From Acanthochromis polyacanthus (lineage: Eukaryota; Chordata; Actinopteri; Pomacentridae): DNA of 64,000 nucleotides. Shown here piece after piece: positions 1 through 11,600 of the stretch; position 1 is the stretch's first letter, and each line of letters opens with the position of its first letter. Location of the stretch: the NCBI RefSeq assembly GCF_021347895.1, contig NC_067122.1, positions 12,575,983-12,639,982 on the forward strand, read 5' to 3'. Made by a program: the position numbers and the translations under genes. Below the pieces are notes generated by a model. The model had not been told where the DNA came from. It did no database searches and saw only the letters and a list, made by a program, of their open reading frames with translations.

Positions 1-762
1 TTGTCTTCTCAGTAAGGTACAGGAGCACGCTACAGCCAGGCAACATTACAGGATTGGGCTGAGCCAACAGCTAAGTTCATAACAAAATGTGAAATCAACA
101 ATGACTCAACATGTCTCCCCTTTCAGTTTAACTCTCTTTGCCATGTGTCATGACGAGTCATGCGAACATAAAATATTTTCATTATATATATTTTTAATTA
201 ATCAATTTAAAAAAATAGCTGATTGATTGCTTATCAGAATTTTTTCTGCCAAATATCGGAATCGGCCTCAAAAAAAACATATCAGTCGGGGCCTAGTCCT
301 GATAAACATAAATGTTGTCACAGGTGTGTGTGGACTGTAGAGACTGTGTGTTAGTACATATACAGAACGTGACAGAGACCTTTTGAACTGGAACTAGCGG
401 CTCCAAGACTCAGAGTTGATAAGGTAATTAAGTGGGTTTGACCTCCTCTTACAAAGTGGAGGAAGAGGAGATGCAATATTAGATAGAGAAAAAATTACTA
501 TATGTATAGCCACTCTGCTATATACACATATATAGTGGAGTAGAAAGAGCCGATGAAGTGAGATTAAGTGAACATACAGTGATAAGGTTAAGTTAAGCTT
601 GGGGAGGACAGAGTCCATCACCTCTATGGACTGCCATACTGAAGACAGCAGCACTGTGTTACATGTCCACAGAGGTCACTCCTTTAATTATACATTCACG
701 GACATCACACAAATGTGTGTATACTGGCATGCATACACACAAGGCCCACCACCCCGTTTAAT

Positions 763-781
763 CCCCCCCCCCCCCCCCCCC
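763..781. repeat. poly-C homopolymer run
   Basis: A run of 19 C residues sits just downstream of the weak candidate exon. It is a simple repeat and a likely site of length polymorphism or assembly error. Confidence 0.95.
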
Positions 782-882
782 TTTTGCTTCCTTCTTGATG
801 AAACGAAAATGCAAATCAGCTACGCTCGGCTGGGTAGAGGTACTAAGAGGAATTAAAGGTGACATTAAGAAAGAATACTCAC

Positions 883-983
883 TTCCTCTTCGCTGTCTAA
901 CAATATCTGGCTGAGAGGTGCGTATGTGCCCATCCTGAGGCTTGAGGATGAGGACAGAGATGAGTCACAGATAATGCCCACTA
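883..983 (-). other. weak candidate exon between splice-like sites
   Basis: On the minus strand this 101-nt segment lies between an acceptor-like TTTATCAGTGCAG and a perfect donor GTGAGT. Its open frame joins in phase to the ENOX exon upstream, which ends in phase 1, and reads through a serine run followed by MGTYAPLSQILLDSEEE. This text does not match the ENOX region known to follow, which leads into the RRM (PPGCKTVFVGGLPEN). The length is not a multiple of three, so inclusion would shift the next exon. It may be an alternative or poison exon, or chance. The implied intron to the ENOX exon is only about 108 bp. Confidence 0.2.
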
Positions 984-1091
984 CTGCACTGATAAATAAA
1001 ACATGCTCTAGGCTGAACAAGGGTCAGATACTTTGTGTCTCTGATGCTTATATCTCTTACAACAGTGCGGATATCTTACTATGAGACTCAC

Positions 1092-1248
1092 TGGAGTTGG
1101 GAGGAAACAATGTGCAGCTCTTGCAGTGGATGATCTCCTTGACAACTGACACATCCTGTGAGCGTGGAGAGGGCACCAAGCCCAAGCAGGGCATCATGGG
1201 ATTTATGGGGGCAATGCCAGTCATCAGGCTGAGACTTGGGGTCAAAAT
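1092..1248 (-). CDS. enox1: internal exon of an ecto-NOX disulfide-thiol exchanger gene (enox1/enox2 type), partial
   Basis: This 157-nt exon encodes 52 residues plus one base. It lies between a pyrimidine-rich acceptor ending CTGGTTCCAG and a consensus donor GTGAGT. The peptide includes PSLSLMTGIAPINPMMP, then LGLVPSP, then VVKEIIHCKSCTLFPPN. These match the conserved stretch just before the RNA-recognition motif in ENOX1 and ENOX2, cell-surface hydroquinone/NADH oxidases with protein disulfide-thiol exchange activity. PSL, INPM and LGLVP favour ENOX1; MMP and FPPN are ENOX2-like, so the paralogue is not settled. The conserved MPGLG reads MPCLG here, and the segment before VVKE has diverged. 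The frame enters in phase 0 and leaves in phase 1. The next exon, expected to start the RRM, is not seen at 1-1091. The preceding exon (DPTAWATAMNNLGM in relatives) was not found, which implies a very long upstream intron. Confidence 0.85.
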
Positions 1249-4200
1249 CTGGAACCAGGAGGGAGACGTGGATAAGAATACATATCTAGCAGCTGCTGGA
1301 AAAGCGTTGACACACAGTGCACAAATGTTAAGAAAATTGCCTCTATCCTCAAACTGATATTCACTTACAGCTAACCTTTACTGTGGAATAATTTAAGCTC
1401 ATGCTGGCTGTTTCATGTTCCATTTTTCATTATCTACCTGCTCCATGAACACAGAGCAACACTTCTGTCAACAATGGTGACACACAGGCAGTTTATAAAT
1501 AACTGCAAATATCAGCCACTCATGAATAAATCATCTAAGGAAAACATGAATATTTAAACTATTTTTACTAAGTCTCTTGTCTTTTTATGATTTTCTCACT
1601 CTCCCCTACTGTCTTTCTCTCTTGAAATCTCTCACTTTCTATCACAGAGGCAAAAAACTCTCATATACTCTGTCGGTTTCTCTTGTCTGCTCCTCCCCTC
1701 CGCCTCCACTTTAGTCTTTGAACACTGACCTGTGAGATCACAAAGAAATTTCAGAAAACACAGAGGGTATATTCACAGGCACTGATTTAGACCACACCTG
1801 GGAACGCACACACACGCACACTTAGTCCCAGACTATTTTGACTCTCCCACGAGTCTCCTCTGCACCTGCAGCAGACAGTGGCAGAGAAAGAATGCCACTG
1901 TGTTCATACGTGTTCATGCGACACTATGCATGCTAAGTCTCCATCCCCATGAGTGACAAAAAAACTTCACCGAAACAAAACAGAAATGAAAGCACAACAA
2001 AATACTGATACAATCTATCCTCAGAAGGACTGGAATGGGTGTTTTTTGATGGGTCGACAGCGAGAGAGAAATCTGGTTCGACGAGCTGTTATGTGGTAGA
2101 GTAGTGGGAGGGATGGAGAAAGTTATCAGAGACATGATGCTGCTGAACTAAGCACCATGAAGATGAACGGCTGCGGTGGTTCGCATGGACTTCTCTGCCT
2201 CCTGTTGATGACCCGATCATCCATCTTTAGCCAAGTGACAGAAGGAGAAGAGGCACGTGATAATGAAAACACTGCTCAGTTGCCAGAGCGATGAACGGCT
2301 TCTTCGGGTGAGGTGGAGGAGAGGATGATGGATAACGCGAAGGAGAGATAAGTGATACAGGAGTGAAGCAGCAAAAGAGGAACAGCCATAAAATCTAATC
2401 CAATTATTACTACATACTGTACTGCACACTAGGATGCACCGTTTTCCATTAAATCTGTATCTCAGTATCAGTCTGGGATGTTCACAGGTGTTACTAATTG
2501 TATTTTTATCTATTTTCACTGAATCAACAGCTACATGCTGAATAGATATTATTGTGCAATGTACTCTATCCACAATATCCTTGTTTTGCCACCGTCTGTC
2601 TTCTGGGTTTGATTTTGGATTGCTAGGTTTTCTGTTCTCTGTTTGTAATTCATAGGGTCTGTACCTCGATGACATGTTGTGAACCTGTGATATGTAAATA
2701 AAATTGAACTGAACTGACGTTTGTTTAGCTGCTGTCTGATGTTTTAAAATCAATCTCATTAGCACGAGGAAGTGCCACAAGTCATTTTTTATTTATTTTT
2801 TTTACAGAAGCAGTATGGTAACAACGAGAAATAGAAAGCAAGATCATTTTACTGCACTGCACTTTACTCTAACAGATAATTTATACTTCAAGCAAGTTGA
2901 TTTTCACATCAAATGTACCTAAACTCAAAGCTTCCTGCCTTTGACTAAGCAGGTTTTCAGGTTGTTAGCCACAGCAATTCCGTCTGAGTTTCAAGTTTGG
3001 GTCTATTTTTTTCATGTGTACGCCTTATTAAAAGTTGTTTAAAAAAAACACACACACACATTATAGTCCAGCTCATGTACCAAACATTTGCAGAAGAGTA
3101 GGATCTATAGAAATGTACATCACATGTCAAGGTTCATGTTTCAGTTGTCACAGTTGAGGGCATTTCATCCTGTCTGGATAATGTCATCTGATCATGACTT
3201 TTGCATTTATATCTGGTGTTCATGAGCATTGTCTTTTTCTTAGACTACATCTACACTGACATGTTTTTAAAAATGCATACCTTCTGCTGTGTTGATACCT
3301 GGCATTCACACCACTTCAGAGTCTTAGAAGTCCTAAAATAGACCTCTGGAAATGCTGTTGACCCATTTTGGTTTGAAAAATCCAGGTCGTATTTCAGACT
3401 GGATGGACAGAAACGGAGGCTTGGTGCAGATGGACACATTCGCTTTCTGACTGGCCACAATTGTCACTACATGTTGTTCCCTGATTTATCACTACTGTCA
3501 TGTGAAAGTTTTCCAGAAGCAATGAAAGACATGTCTTGACTGCCAGTGAATAATTCAGCGTACATAATGAATTTCAGCTGTTGCTGACCTTGCTTTCTAT
3601 GCAATCAACAGCGTATATCCTTGTGATATGCATTTTTAGTGAGGCTGTTTCATATTTCTTTTTGATATTCCATTTTAGGACACATTAGTATGTAATCTTC
3701 ATTCTACCAGCAGCAGTATTGAATCTCGACATGCAAATGAATAAGGTGAGTGAGATGGGACTGGTATACTCTGACTCACTTATATAGCAGATCTGATCTG
3801 ACCATGCACTGATTGCCAAGTATGCATGTTCCCTTCAGATTAATGTGTTTTTCGCATACAAGTAAGATATCCAGGTACAGGCTATAAGATGTCGCATGGG
3901 TCAAAAAGTCTTGGTCATAGTTTATCTTTGCGGTGTTGCTGTTGACAGCTCTGAATGTCATCGGATGGCGATAGAGGATGCAGTGCCAGTATCTGCTTCA
4001 AAAGTGCTTTAGCCAGCCTTGCTGCTCTGCCCACATTTTTTCATAACCTTCACTATACAAATTCAGTTTAGTTATGTTGAATTGAGACTGGTATGCAGCC
4101 TCCCATGGCCTTTTTCTGTGTTTGGGAAACAGTGCAGGTAAAATAAAATACATGAACTAAAATCAATAAATAAAGATTATTCCCCCTGTGAGAATGATTT

Positions 4201-7062
4201 AATAGTTTCCAATGAGTAACAACAGTCCATTACGTGTATTATTTTTGTTGCACACCCTCATTTTTTTTTTCATTCTGACCTGTCTGTACACCGCTTGCCA
4301 AAATTAACATGAAGTTAGTTTTACTTTGTCAGCCCAACACTACTGCATACTAAGTGTTACCTGTGGTGACTCGGCAAGCCTGGGAGATAACACTGAGGAT
4401 AGAAATGAGATGACAGAAAGAAAGTTAAAGAAAGGAGCTTTCTGTGACAAAAGAGGGTAAGAAAATGGACATTACTGTTTCTGTACATGCAAGACTCATA
4501 CTGGTGGGGGAAATAGGTTGCACATCCTAAATGGATAAGAACAGTCTGAAATTTTGAGATACGAATGGTAGCCTTCACATTTACCCGTCCAGTGTGTGTC
4601 TGTGTGATAAGATTTCCATTAATGCATTTTTTTTTGTCAGATTCTCTTTTTTGTAATGTCAAAATATACTGTCAGTCTTGTGATTTTATGTTACTTTTTC
4701 TGTACAAAGCAATAAACAAGGTTTTCTCTGAACCAGGAAAGCCTCAAGCTCAGAGAAAAAGTGCTCTCCAAGGTTACGTCCCTGTTTCATCTGATTCTGG
4801 GACTCTGAACTCAGGTCAGCATGTTGCTTTTAACAGACTTGACTTGACGGTTCAGGGATCAGCCACTGTGTGTGTTTCTGCTTCTCTTTATGCTCAAAAA
4901 CTTCTGTATTGTTGCTTTGTTTATCAGTTTTGCTCCATTTGCTTTGCCAAGATAATCCTATCAGACTTCATGCTCGTGTTCTTTTACACATGGAAAAGTG
5001 CAGCAAGAAAGGCTGCTTATTACTGTAGTGTTCACGAATTAAATGTTGGCTGAGGGCAAATTAGGTTTGCATTTAGTGCAAGAGCTAATCTCATTAGAAG
5101 CATGGCCATGTCACCTCATGAGACTTCTGTGCGTTTGTGGTAAATGTTTGTTTTATCTTGTCTTTTAAAACAAAATGACATGTTTCATTCTTTAATCTAA
5201 TAACAGTCATGAAAGTTCACTGATGTGTTCAGTTAATTATAAATAAGATAAAAACAAGAGTCAGTTCAGCTTTTATCAGTTAAATTGCAACTAAATTCGG
5301 TATGTCTTAAAGATCTCATTTGTACCAAGGAACTACATCTTCTAAATCATACCTGCAAAATCCTAAATAGATGGCATGCATTTGTCCTGACTTGTTTACA
5401 TACTTTCATCTGGACCAGATCAGCATTTCCCATGCACAAATGCCAGGCAGGAAAAGGCAGTAGCTTCAAGTCTGAGTGTAACAGACTTACAACTTGCATT
5501 TGAGGCTAGACTCAGTTTTTCCAAAGACAGAGAAAATGTCATTCTCTCGAGGAGCATTTACGCTGTGCAGTTTTGGACTGTCTCAGTACAAAGTTGACAG
5601 GTAAAGAAATGTGGTGACAGCTTTGGTCGTCAATCAAAAGCTGTGCATTTATCAGACTGTGAGAAACCTCCCATGGTTGATTTAAAATTTGGGTGGGAAC
5701 CATCCAAATTCTGTCAGCCTCAGAAGTTAGAAATTCACACTATCAGACATTTAGGACCAAAATCCCACAATGTGATGTCGCTGCTACAACTTAACTTTAC
5801 AATCCAACTAATGATAAAATGACATGAAGTAACCTGTTGAACTTGTGTAAAATATTATTTAACTGAAACTCACTTTGTAACATCTGCCATTTTATGCTTC
5901 CCATTTTTCCCTGACAGGATCTTTTCCTCTTTTGATTTTGCTGATTGATCACACTGTCAGTGACCACTTTGTTTGATGCCTTTTTAACACCCATGTTAGC
6001 TGCACAGATAGCAAATGCTGGTCGACCTAGCCATGGCTGTTTGTTAGAGAATATGGAGGCATGCCTACCTGAAAACATTTGAAGACATTACCATTTTAAA
6101 AAACTGTACACGTTTATTCCTGCTGTGAAGTTGGGCATTTTACCATGGGATTCTGATTGTGGTTTTTGGTTCTTTCCCACTGTTGCAGACTGTTTACTAA
6201 CAGGGAATCTAAAGGCAACTTTGTAGTGTTGGGTTCTCTGTTTATCTGTGTTGACCAGCTGCCCATCCCACACAGTGATATCCTTAAAGGTTTTCCCAAA
6301 ATGCACTTAAAAAAAAACAACAACTGTAAAGTCTTTACCTTACTACGTTAAGTGCTATCAGATAACATATACTGTGAATTGGTGCTATATAATGAGGATT
6401 GACCCACTTTTTGAGGTAGACTCAAGTGGTTATTCTGCCTTGGCTGATCCCAATAACCTGAACGTAATAACTGCAATACTAAATACAATCTCACCAAGCA
6501 TTTTTGTTTATTATGATAGGTGCTAATCAGCTAATTGAAAATAAACCAGTCAGCATCGTTGCCTGTAGTCTTTATCTCCAAATGCAGCTGTGCATAGCTT
6601 CAGCCCTACAGAACTGCTATTATAAAGATATCCTCAAGGTCTACTGGCAGGCTTCCTTTACAGCCTTTTTTCCTGGAGTAAGTGAGAGCTGTCATTGGGT
6701 GTTCAGGTGTCATCTGGAAAGGTGGGTCTGTAGCCTCCGGCAGAAGACAGACGGCGCCTCTCCTGTCCTCACTTCAATAAAAGTTCATGTCACCACTTTT
6801 GTAATGTGACAAAACACTTTAGCGTTCACTTCTTATTGAGGAAGCAGTCACCATTTGTCACAATTATCATAGCAACTAAGTCCATTTAACAACAATCACT
6901 TGAAACAACAGCCCTGTTTTTCTTCATCTGTCCATCCATCTACACACATACACACACACGAACAGTGTGGTTAAAAGCCATGCAAGTGCATGTGTGTGTG
7001 CAGAGAGCATCAGCAGCAGTAGATGTGTGTGATAATGTATTATTAACGGTCTTTCCTTCTAG
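1249..7062. other. intron-like noncoding DNA upstream of the ENOX exon
   Basis: This is AT-rich unique sequence with short CA runs and no convincing exon. The 187-codon open frame at 2217-2780 (minus) and the 162-codon frame at 4565-5053 (plus) show no recognisable domain. The first overlaps a likely retroposon tail. Confidence 0.6.
2560..2718 (+). mobile_element. probable 3' tail of a decayed non-LTR retroposon
   Basis: The segment ends in AATAAAATTGAACTGAACTG, a polyadenylation-like hexamer followed by short TGAAC-type iterations. Such tails are common at the 3' ends of fish LINE or SINE copies. No coding part remains and the family is not identified. Confidence 0.35.
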
Positions 7063-7323
7063 GTGATTTTCTGCTGCTACAGCTCTCTCATCGCTATGGC
7101 AACAATGCCGCTTCAGTCCGGAAGCCATGCTTTATGTTTCATCACTAACGGTGCGGTGACCCAGTGTCTGAGTGGTTTCAGTGAAAAAGGGGTTTGTTGT
7201 GAGAAACTCCTTCGAGACCCAGAGATCACGAAAAGTGCCCTTAAACAAAAGCATCAAGAGAAACCTTCTAGTTCTCCGTCCGCCCACACAAGGTCGCCCG
7301 TCTCTATGCCTGGTTGCCTCTGA
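7063..7323 (+). other. candidate plus-strand exon or unspliced ORF, 86 codons, unrecognised
   Basis: An open frame begins directly after a good acceptor, a pyrimidine tract ending CTTTCCTTCTAG at 7061-7062, and runs 86 codons to TGA. The text is compositionally protein-like (for example CFITNGAVTQCLSGFSEKG, then LLRDPEITKSALKQKHQEK). The DNA is richer in CpG than its surroundings. An AATAAA lies about 350 bp downstream, near 7674. No homologue is recognised. It could be the last exon of a small antisense transcript, a lncRNA exon, or chance. It is antisense to the ENOX gene. Confidence 0.25.
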
Positions 7324-8291
7324 TCTCTTTCTCTGTTGCTCACTGTTTGACTGTGGCTTTTTTATGTTTTTGAATGCATTTCTCTGTGTGTTTTCTGCTC
7401 CTTTATTACTGTACGTGGCACCGCTCTCAAGCGTTTACGCATACAGTATGCCCTCACCTTGCTGCTTTATTTTCAATGCTAAAATCTTTCCTGGAGGTGT
7501 GTTAAATTTAACTACACTTCGGTCTGCCTGCATATGAGAAGCGCAGAAATGAAATTAGATTTTAAAAATATATTCAACTACAAAAACCTCCTGGCGATCG
7601 CTGTCGTTTTCTCTTCTCCGCCTTGACACAACCTGTCCTCTCTCTCTTGCTCCTCAAACTGTGCTTCCCACAATAAATGTTCCCCTGCAGCAGAGTTAGC
7701 GATGGGTGGCGGTCAGGGGGACATGAGCAGCCACTGTGAGGGTTGCTGGGTAATATGTGTAATATTTTTTGATGAACAGACAGGCCCGAGCCTCCTGGAA
7801 TTTGCCTGCATCTCTATTCCCCTCCTAATTTCATCCAGATATCACTTAAAAATCCATCAGTCTCTATGAACCATGAGGAATACTTCATCTTCTCCATTTT
7901 TAAATATGTAGGTATATCACAATTTATTGTAAACCCTCAAACCCTTTATAACATTTATGAGCTGCGGTTTCCATCATTAATTTTACACTATTCATTTTTC
8001 TACTGACTTCATCACATAGGACATTAACCTCTGCCTGATACATCAGTCTATACGAACTGTGCTTCTATATAACTTTTCTCTACATAGAGATAGACGTAGC
8101 TGCTGTGGTATTGCACATCAGTTGGTAAACTGGTGATTGATAAAAAAAAGGCAATAGGAAAATGTTTATGATGAAGTAGACAGCTACACAATCAGACTTC
8201 AATGGCAACCATAAGAGTCACTCTCTGCTGGCCATTAGTTGCTTTTGTATCAATTTTCAGACCTAGAATCTTGCTCCATCTTTACATGCAG
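7324..8291. other. noncoding stretch, nothing specific seen
   Basis: AT-rich, intron-like DNA with a pyrimidine-rich patch and one AATAAA. I see no gene or repeat family that I can name. Confidence 0.5.
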
Positions 8292-8299
8292 TCTATGGT

Positions 8300-8669
8300 A
8301 GGGGTGTCAAGCTGAGTTCAGGGGCCAGATACAGCCCTATTTTTCCTTTTGTTTTAGTTGAAATAGTTTATTCCTAAAATATTCACGTATCTTTTTGACA
8401 AAACATTAATGAACAACCTGAAATTTCTTGAGAAAAATAAAAGCAATTTCAACAGTTTTATGCCTCAGTTGATCATTTACACATGTGCATTACAGCTTAC
8501 AGACCACTGAATATTTGCAAAAGTAATTTGACAATAGGAGTTACATTTATTGAAAAATTGCAGTTGATGTCTTGTTTGTAATTTTTACGCTTTGCAAAGC
8601 CATCCTGCAGGACGGATTGGACCCTTTGGCAGGCTGGTTTTGGCCCATGAGCCATATTGACACCCCTCG
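8300..8669. mobile_element. non-autonomous hAT-type MITE, about 370 bp
   Basis: The ends are inverted: left AGGGGTGTCAAGCTGAGTTC and, read inward on the other strand, right GAGGGGTGTCAATATGGCTC. Inside, GGGGCCAGATACAGCCC and GGACCCTTTGGCAGGC match a common fish hAT MITE family with CAGGGGTGTCAAACTC-type ends. The flanks carry an 8-bp near-duplication, TCTATGGT (8292-8299) and TTTATGGT (8670-8677), the length expected for hAT. There is no coding capacity. Confidence 0.85.
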
Positions 8670-8677
8670 TTTATGGT

Positions 8678-11600
8678 CGCAAAAAGTATGAACAAATGGA
8701 TAATAATATAAATAATATATATATAATAATAAATAATCTCAGCTGCGTCGTGTCCTCAGAAGTTAGTGATATACGGCTATGTAACATATTGCATGACTGT
8801 AATAAATAGCGCAGTAGAAGTAGTTGTTTACCAAATGGCAAAAAATAAAAACACCCTAAAACCCAGTTGCTTTAGCTTCAGCCAGCAGCAACCAAAAACA
8901 CGCAGAGAGGTCTTCAGGAATTTTGTTCAGTGGGTCAAGTTGTAATTAGTCTTTCATGTCATCTGATGTTGGTCATGTTTCTTGTAGTCCGGATTCTCTT
9001 GAAGTGGAAAAATCTGCTCAGTCATTTGTGTCAAACTGCTACATCAGAACGTATTCGGAAAAGATGTCTCCATCTTCCATTAGGCATATCAACTATTTTT
9101 TTGGGGAAAAAAAACACTTCAAGCTTGCTTTTTTTATGACATTGAGTCAGCTTTTTGGAATTTTGCCTTTTCTATTAACCTTTTCTAATGCACTACTTCT
9201 AAATGTGCATTAAAGTACATTATGGAAACACGGCTACTCACTGCCGCAGTAGATCAGTTCATAGAGTATGAGAGTGCATGTTTGTGTCTCTGTATACTCA
9301 TGTAGAAACAATCTGTGCCAAGTGAACCCAGCAGAAATAACTGTGGGAGACTCTACTCCTCTTGTCAGCCTTTTTGTTCATTCAAAAATACAGAAAACTG
9401 CATGCATTTGTGTAAATGTCTGTGTGAGAGTAACGGACAAATCTGTGTGTTCATGAAACCGTGAGAAAACGATAGACACAAGTTCATCCACATATCTTCC
9501 TTAGTCTCACCAGCAGCTGCTTTGAGGCCTCCATCCAGTAGTACATCTAATCAGAGTGCAAATCAGGGAATCAATGCCATTATTGCCTGTAACTGAAAGA
9601 TCTATTTCCATGAGGGAAGCCAATCATAAATGTCCTTTTTGTCTGGGGAGCTTAAAGTTAACTGAATAGCCATTTTGCACCTAACAATGATGTAAATATG
9701 CATCGGCTATTCATTATTATTCACTAAAATGCAGCTAGAGGCTACCATCCAGTGGCAGCACCATCTATAAGCATGAAAATCCTCTGACCTCTGAATGGAG
9801 CAGGGCAAGTGAGCATTGAACATCCAGGCTGGAATCAATATAGTCAGTACTTATTTGCTCTACTTCATAGTTAAAGGGAGTTTCCAAGGAGCACTAGACA
9901 ATACATATATATATGCACAGGCTTAATGAAGTACAATTTTTAAAAAAAAGCCCTTAAAGGCTGTCATGTTTTGTGTGTGTTGTGAGGGCAGTGCGCAAGG
10001 AAAACTGGGGAATTATTGACAGAGCATAACAAATTACAACAGTGGTACCTATGAATGGGCCACATAAGAAAACAAAAGACACTGAAAAAATAAGCGTTAT
10101 GAGGCATGAAATGAAATTGGGTTTAGGTTTAAAGCTGGCAGCATGCAAATTGCTCAACAAACAACACAAAAATGTACATCCAGGGTAAATGGTCATTAAT
10201 TAGCTGACAATTTAACACTCTTATTCTGCCACCGGCAGCTGGTCTCAGTCGAACCTCCTGTTGCTACAAGCAGCTCCTGCTGGCACTGGTCCATTCTCAG
10301 CCGTTGTAGGTGACAGTGGTGTGAGTTATAGTTGTAATGATGAGGAGGTTACAAACCGCCTGAGACGAGGCCGTAGCCTGTTATGCTCACAGAGTAATTA
10401 TTGTTCAACTTTGTTAAAATCACAAAGATTTAATTCTTTATATCAGCTCCTGTAGTGGATGTAGATTTATCTAAATATGTAGAACATAAACACTGAATAA
10501 TCTGGAAAGGTCAATGCACCAAGTTACAGAAGTCAGGGAAGAGAGTTTTCAGAAGATCTATCAAAAATCTATGCAACAGTTTTTTGTGTGTGACAAAAAC
10601 AGGTGTTTAAATAATTCCATTACAGACAATTAAGGGCTATGGAAGTCACTGGAAACTTTCACTGGATGGACGGACGGACAGACAGAGATAGACAGACAAA
10701 GAGACAGACAGACAAACAGATACTATAAGCACAATAATCTGATCAGAACTATATCTGTCGGTATTCTAGTCCATGTGTATGTTGATGAGACTAAAATATT
10801 TAAATAGCTGGTGGATTTACATGGACAGACATTGAGAACAAGGAGGGACTGTTATTTAAATGTGGTTATTTCAATGCTTTCAGACCTCTTCTCACTGCAT
10901 GTGCCACTTGTCAAGTACAGTTCCAAACAAATGAAAAAAAAACTACAGAGCTAATGAGACCGTTTCTGTTGGATGCGGGTAACTTGTACTTTTAAAATCT
11001 AGATTGAGTCCTCTTTGGAACCAACACCAAATTTTAACTACCCATTAAGACAACAACATGATGAATAACCAATCTAAATCAGCCACTTTGTGGCCTGATG
11101 TCAAAAACATGCACTGAATCTAAATGAACAATGGTGGAGCATTCTAACATCTGCTCTACATACTCCAGTATGATTGGTAGAACTTAAAAGTTGCTCATGA
11201 ATGGAGGCAGTGTTGGACATTCTTGTAGCTGAACTCTCCATCATGAACTGTTTTTCACACCGTGAAAACTGAAATAATCAAAGTGCATTTTTTGTGGCAC
11301 CTTTAGTGTGAACCGTTGGAATAACGATGAGAGGCACAACATTCAATATCTCGTCTTTAATGCGTTTTTCTTTTTTATATCAATACAGCGTCAGTACTTA
11401 AATGTCAAAGCAATATAACTTCTAGATAACTATACTGAAGAATTCATATTTGTGGCCTCTTCCCAGCATATTTGCCCGTTACGTCGATAAATTGTTGGTA
11501 AGACTGACCAGAGGATAGAGATGTGACCAATACCAAAAAAAAAAAAAAATTAAAAACCTTCTTACACTTTCTTTAGAGGAGGATATGAATTATGAGTTGC

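Noticed and set aside
2217..2780. 187-codon minus-strand frame as a gene
   Set aside because: No domain or splice context is visible and it runs across a probable retroposon tail and low-complexity DNA.
4565..5053. 162-codon plus-strand frame as a gene
   Set aside because: Cysteine- and phenylalanine-rich text from T-rich DNA, with no recognisable motif and no ATG or splice context that convinces.
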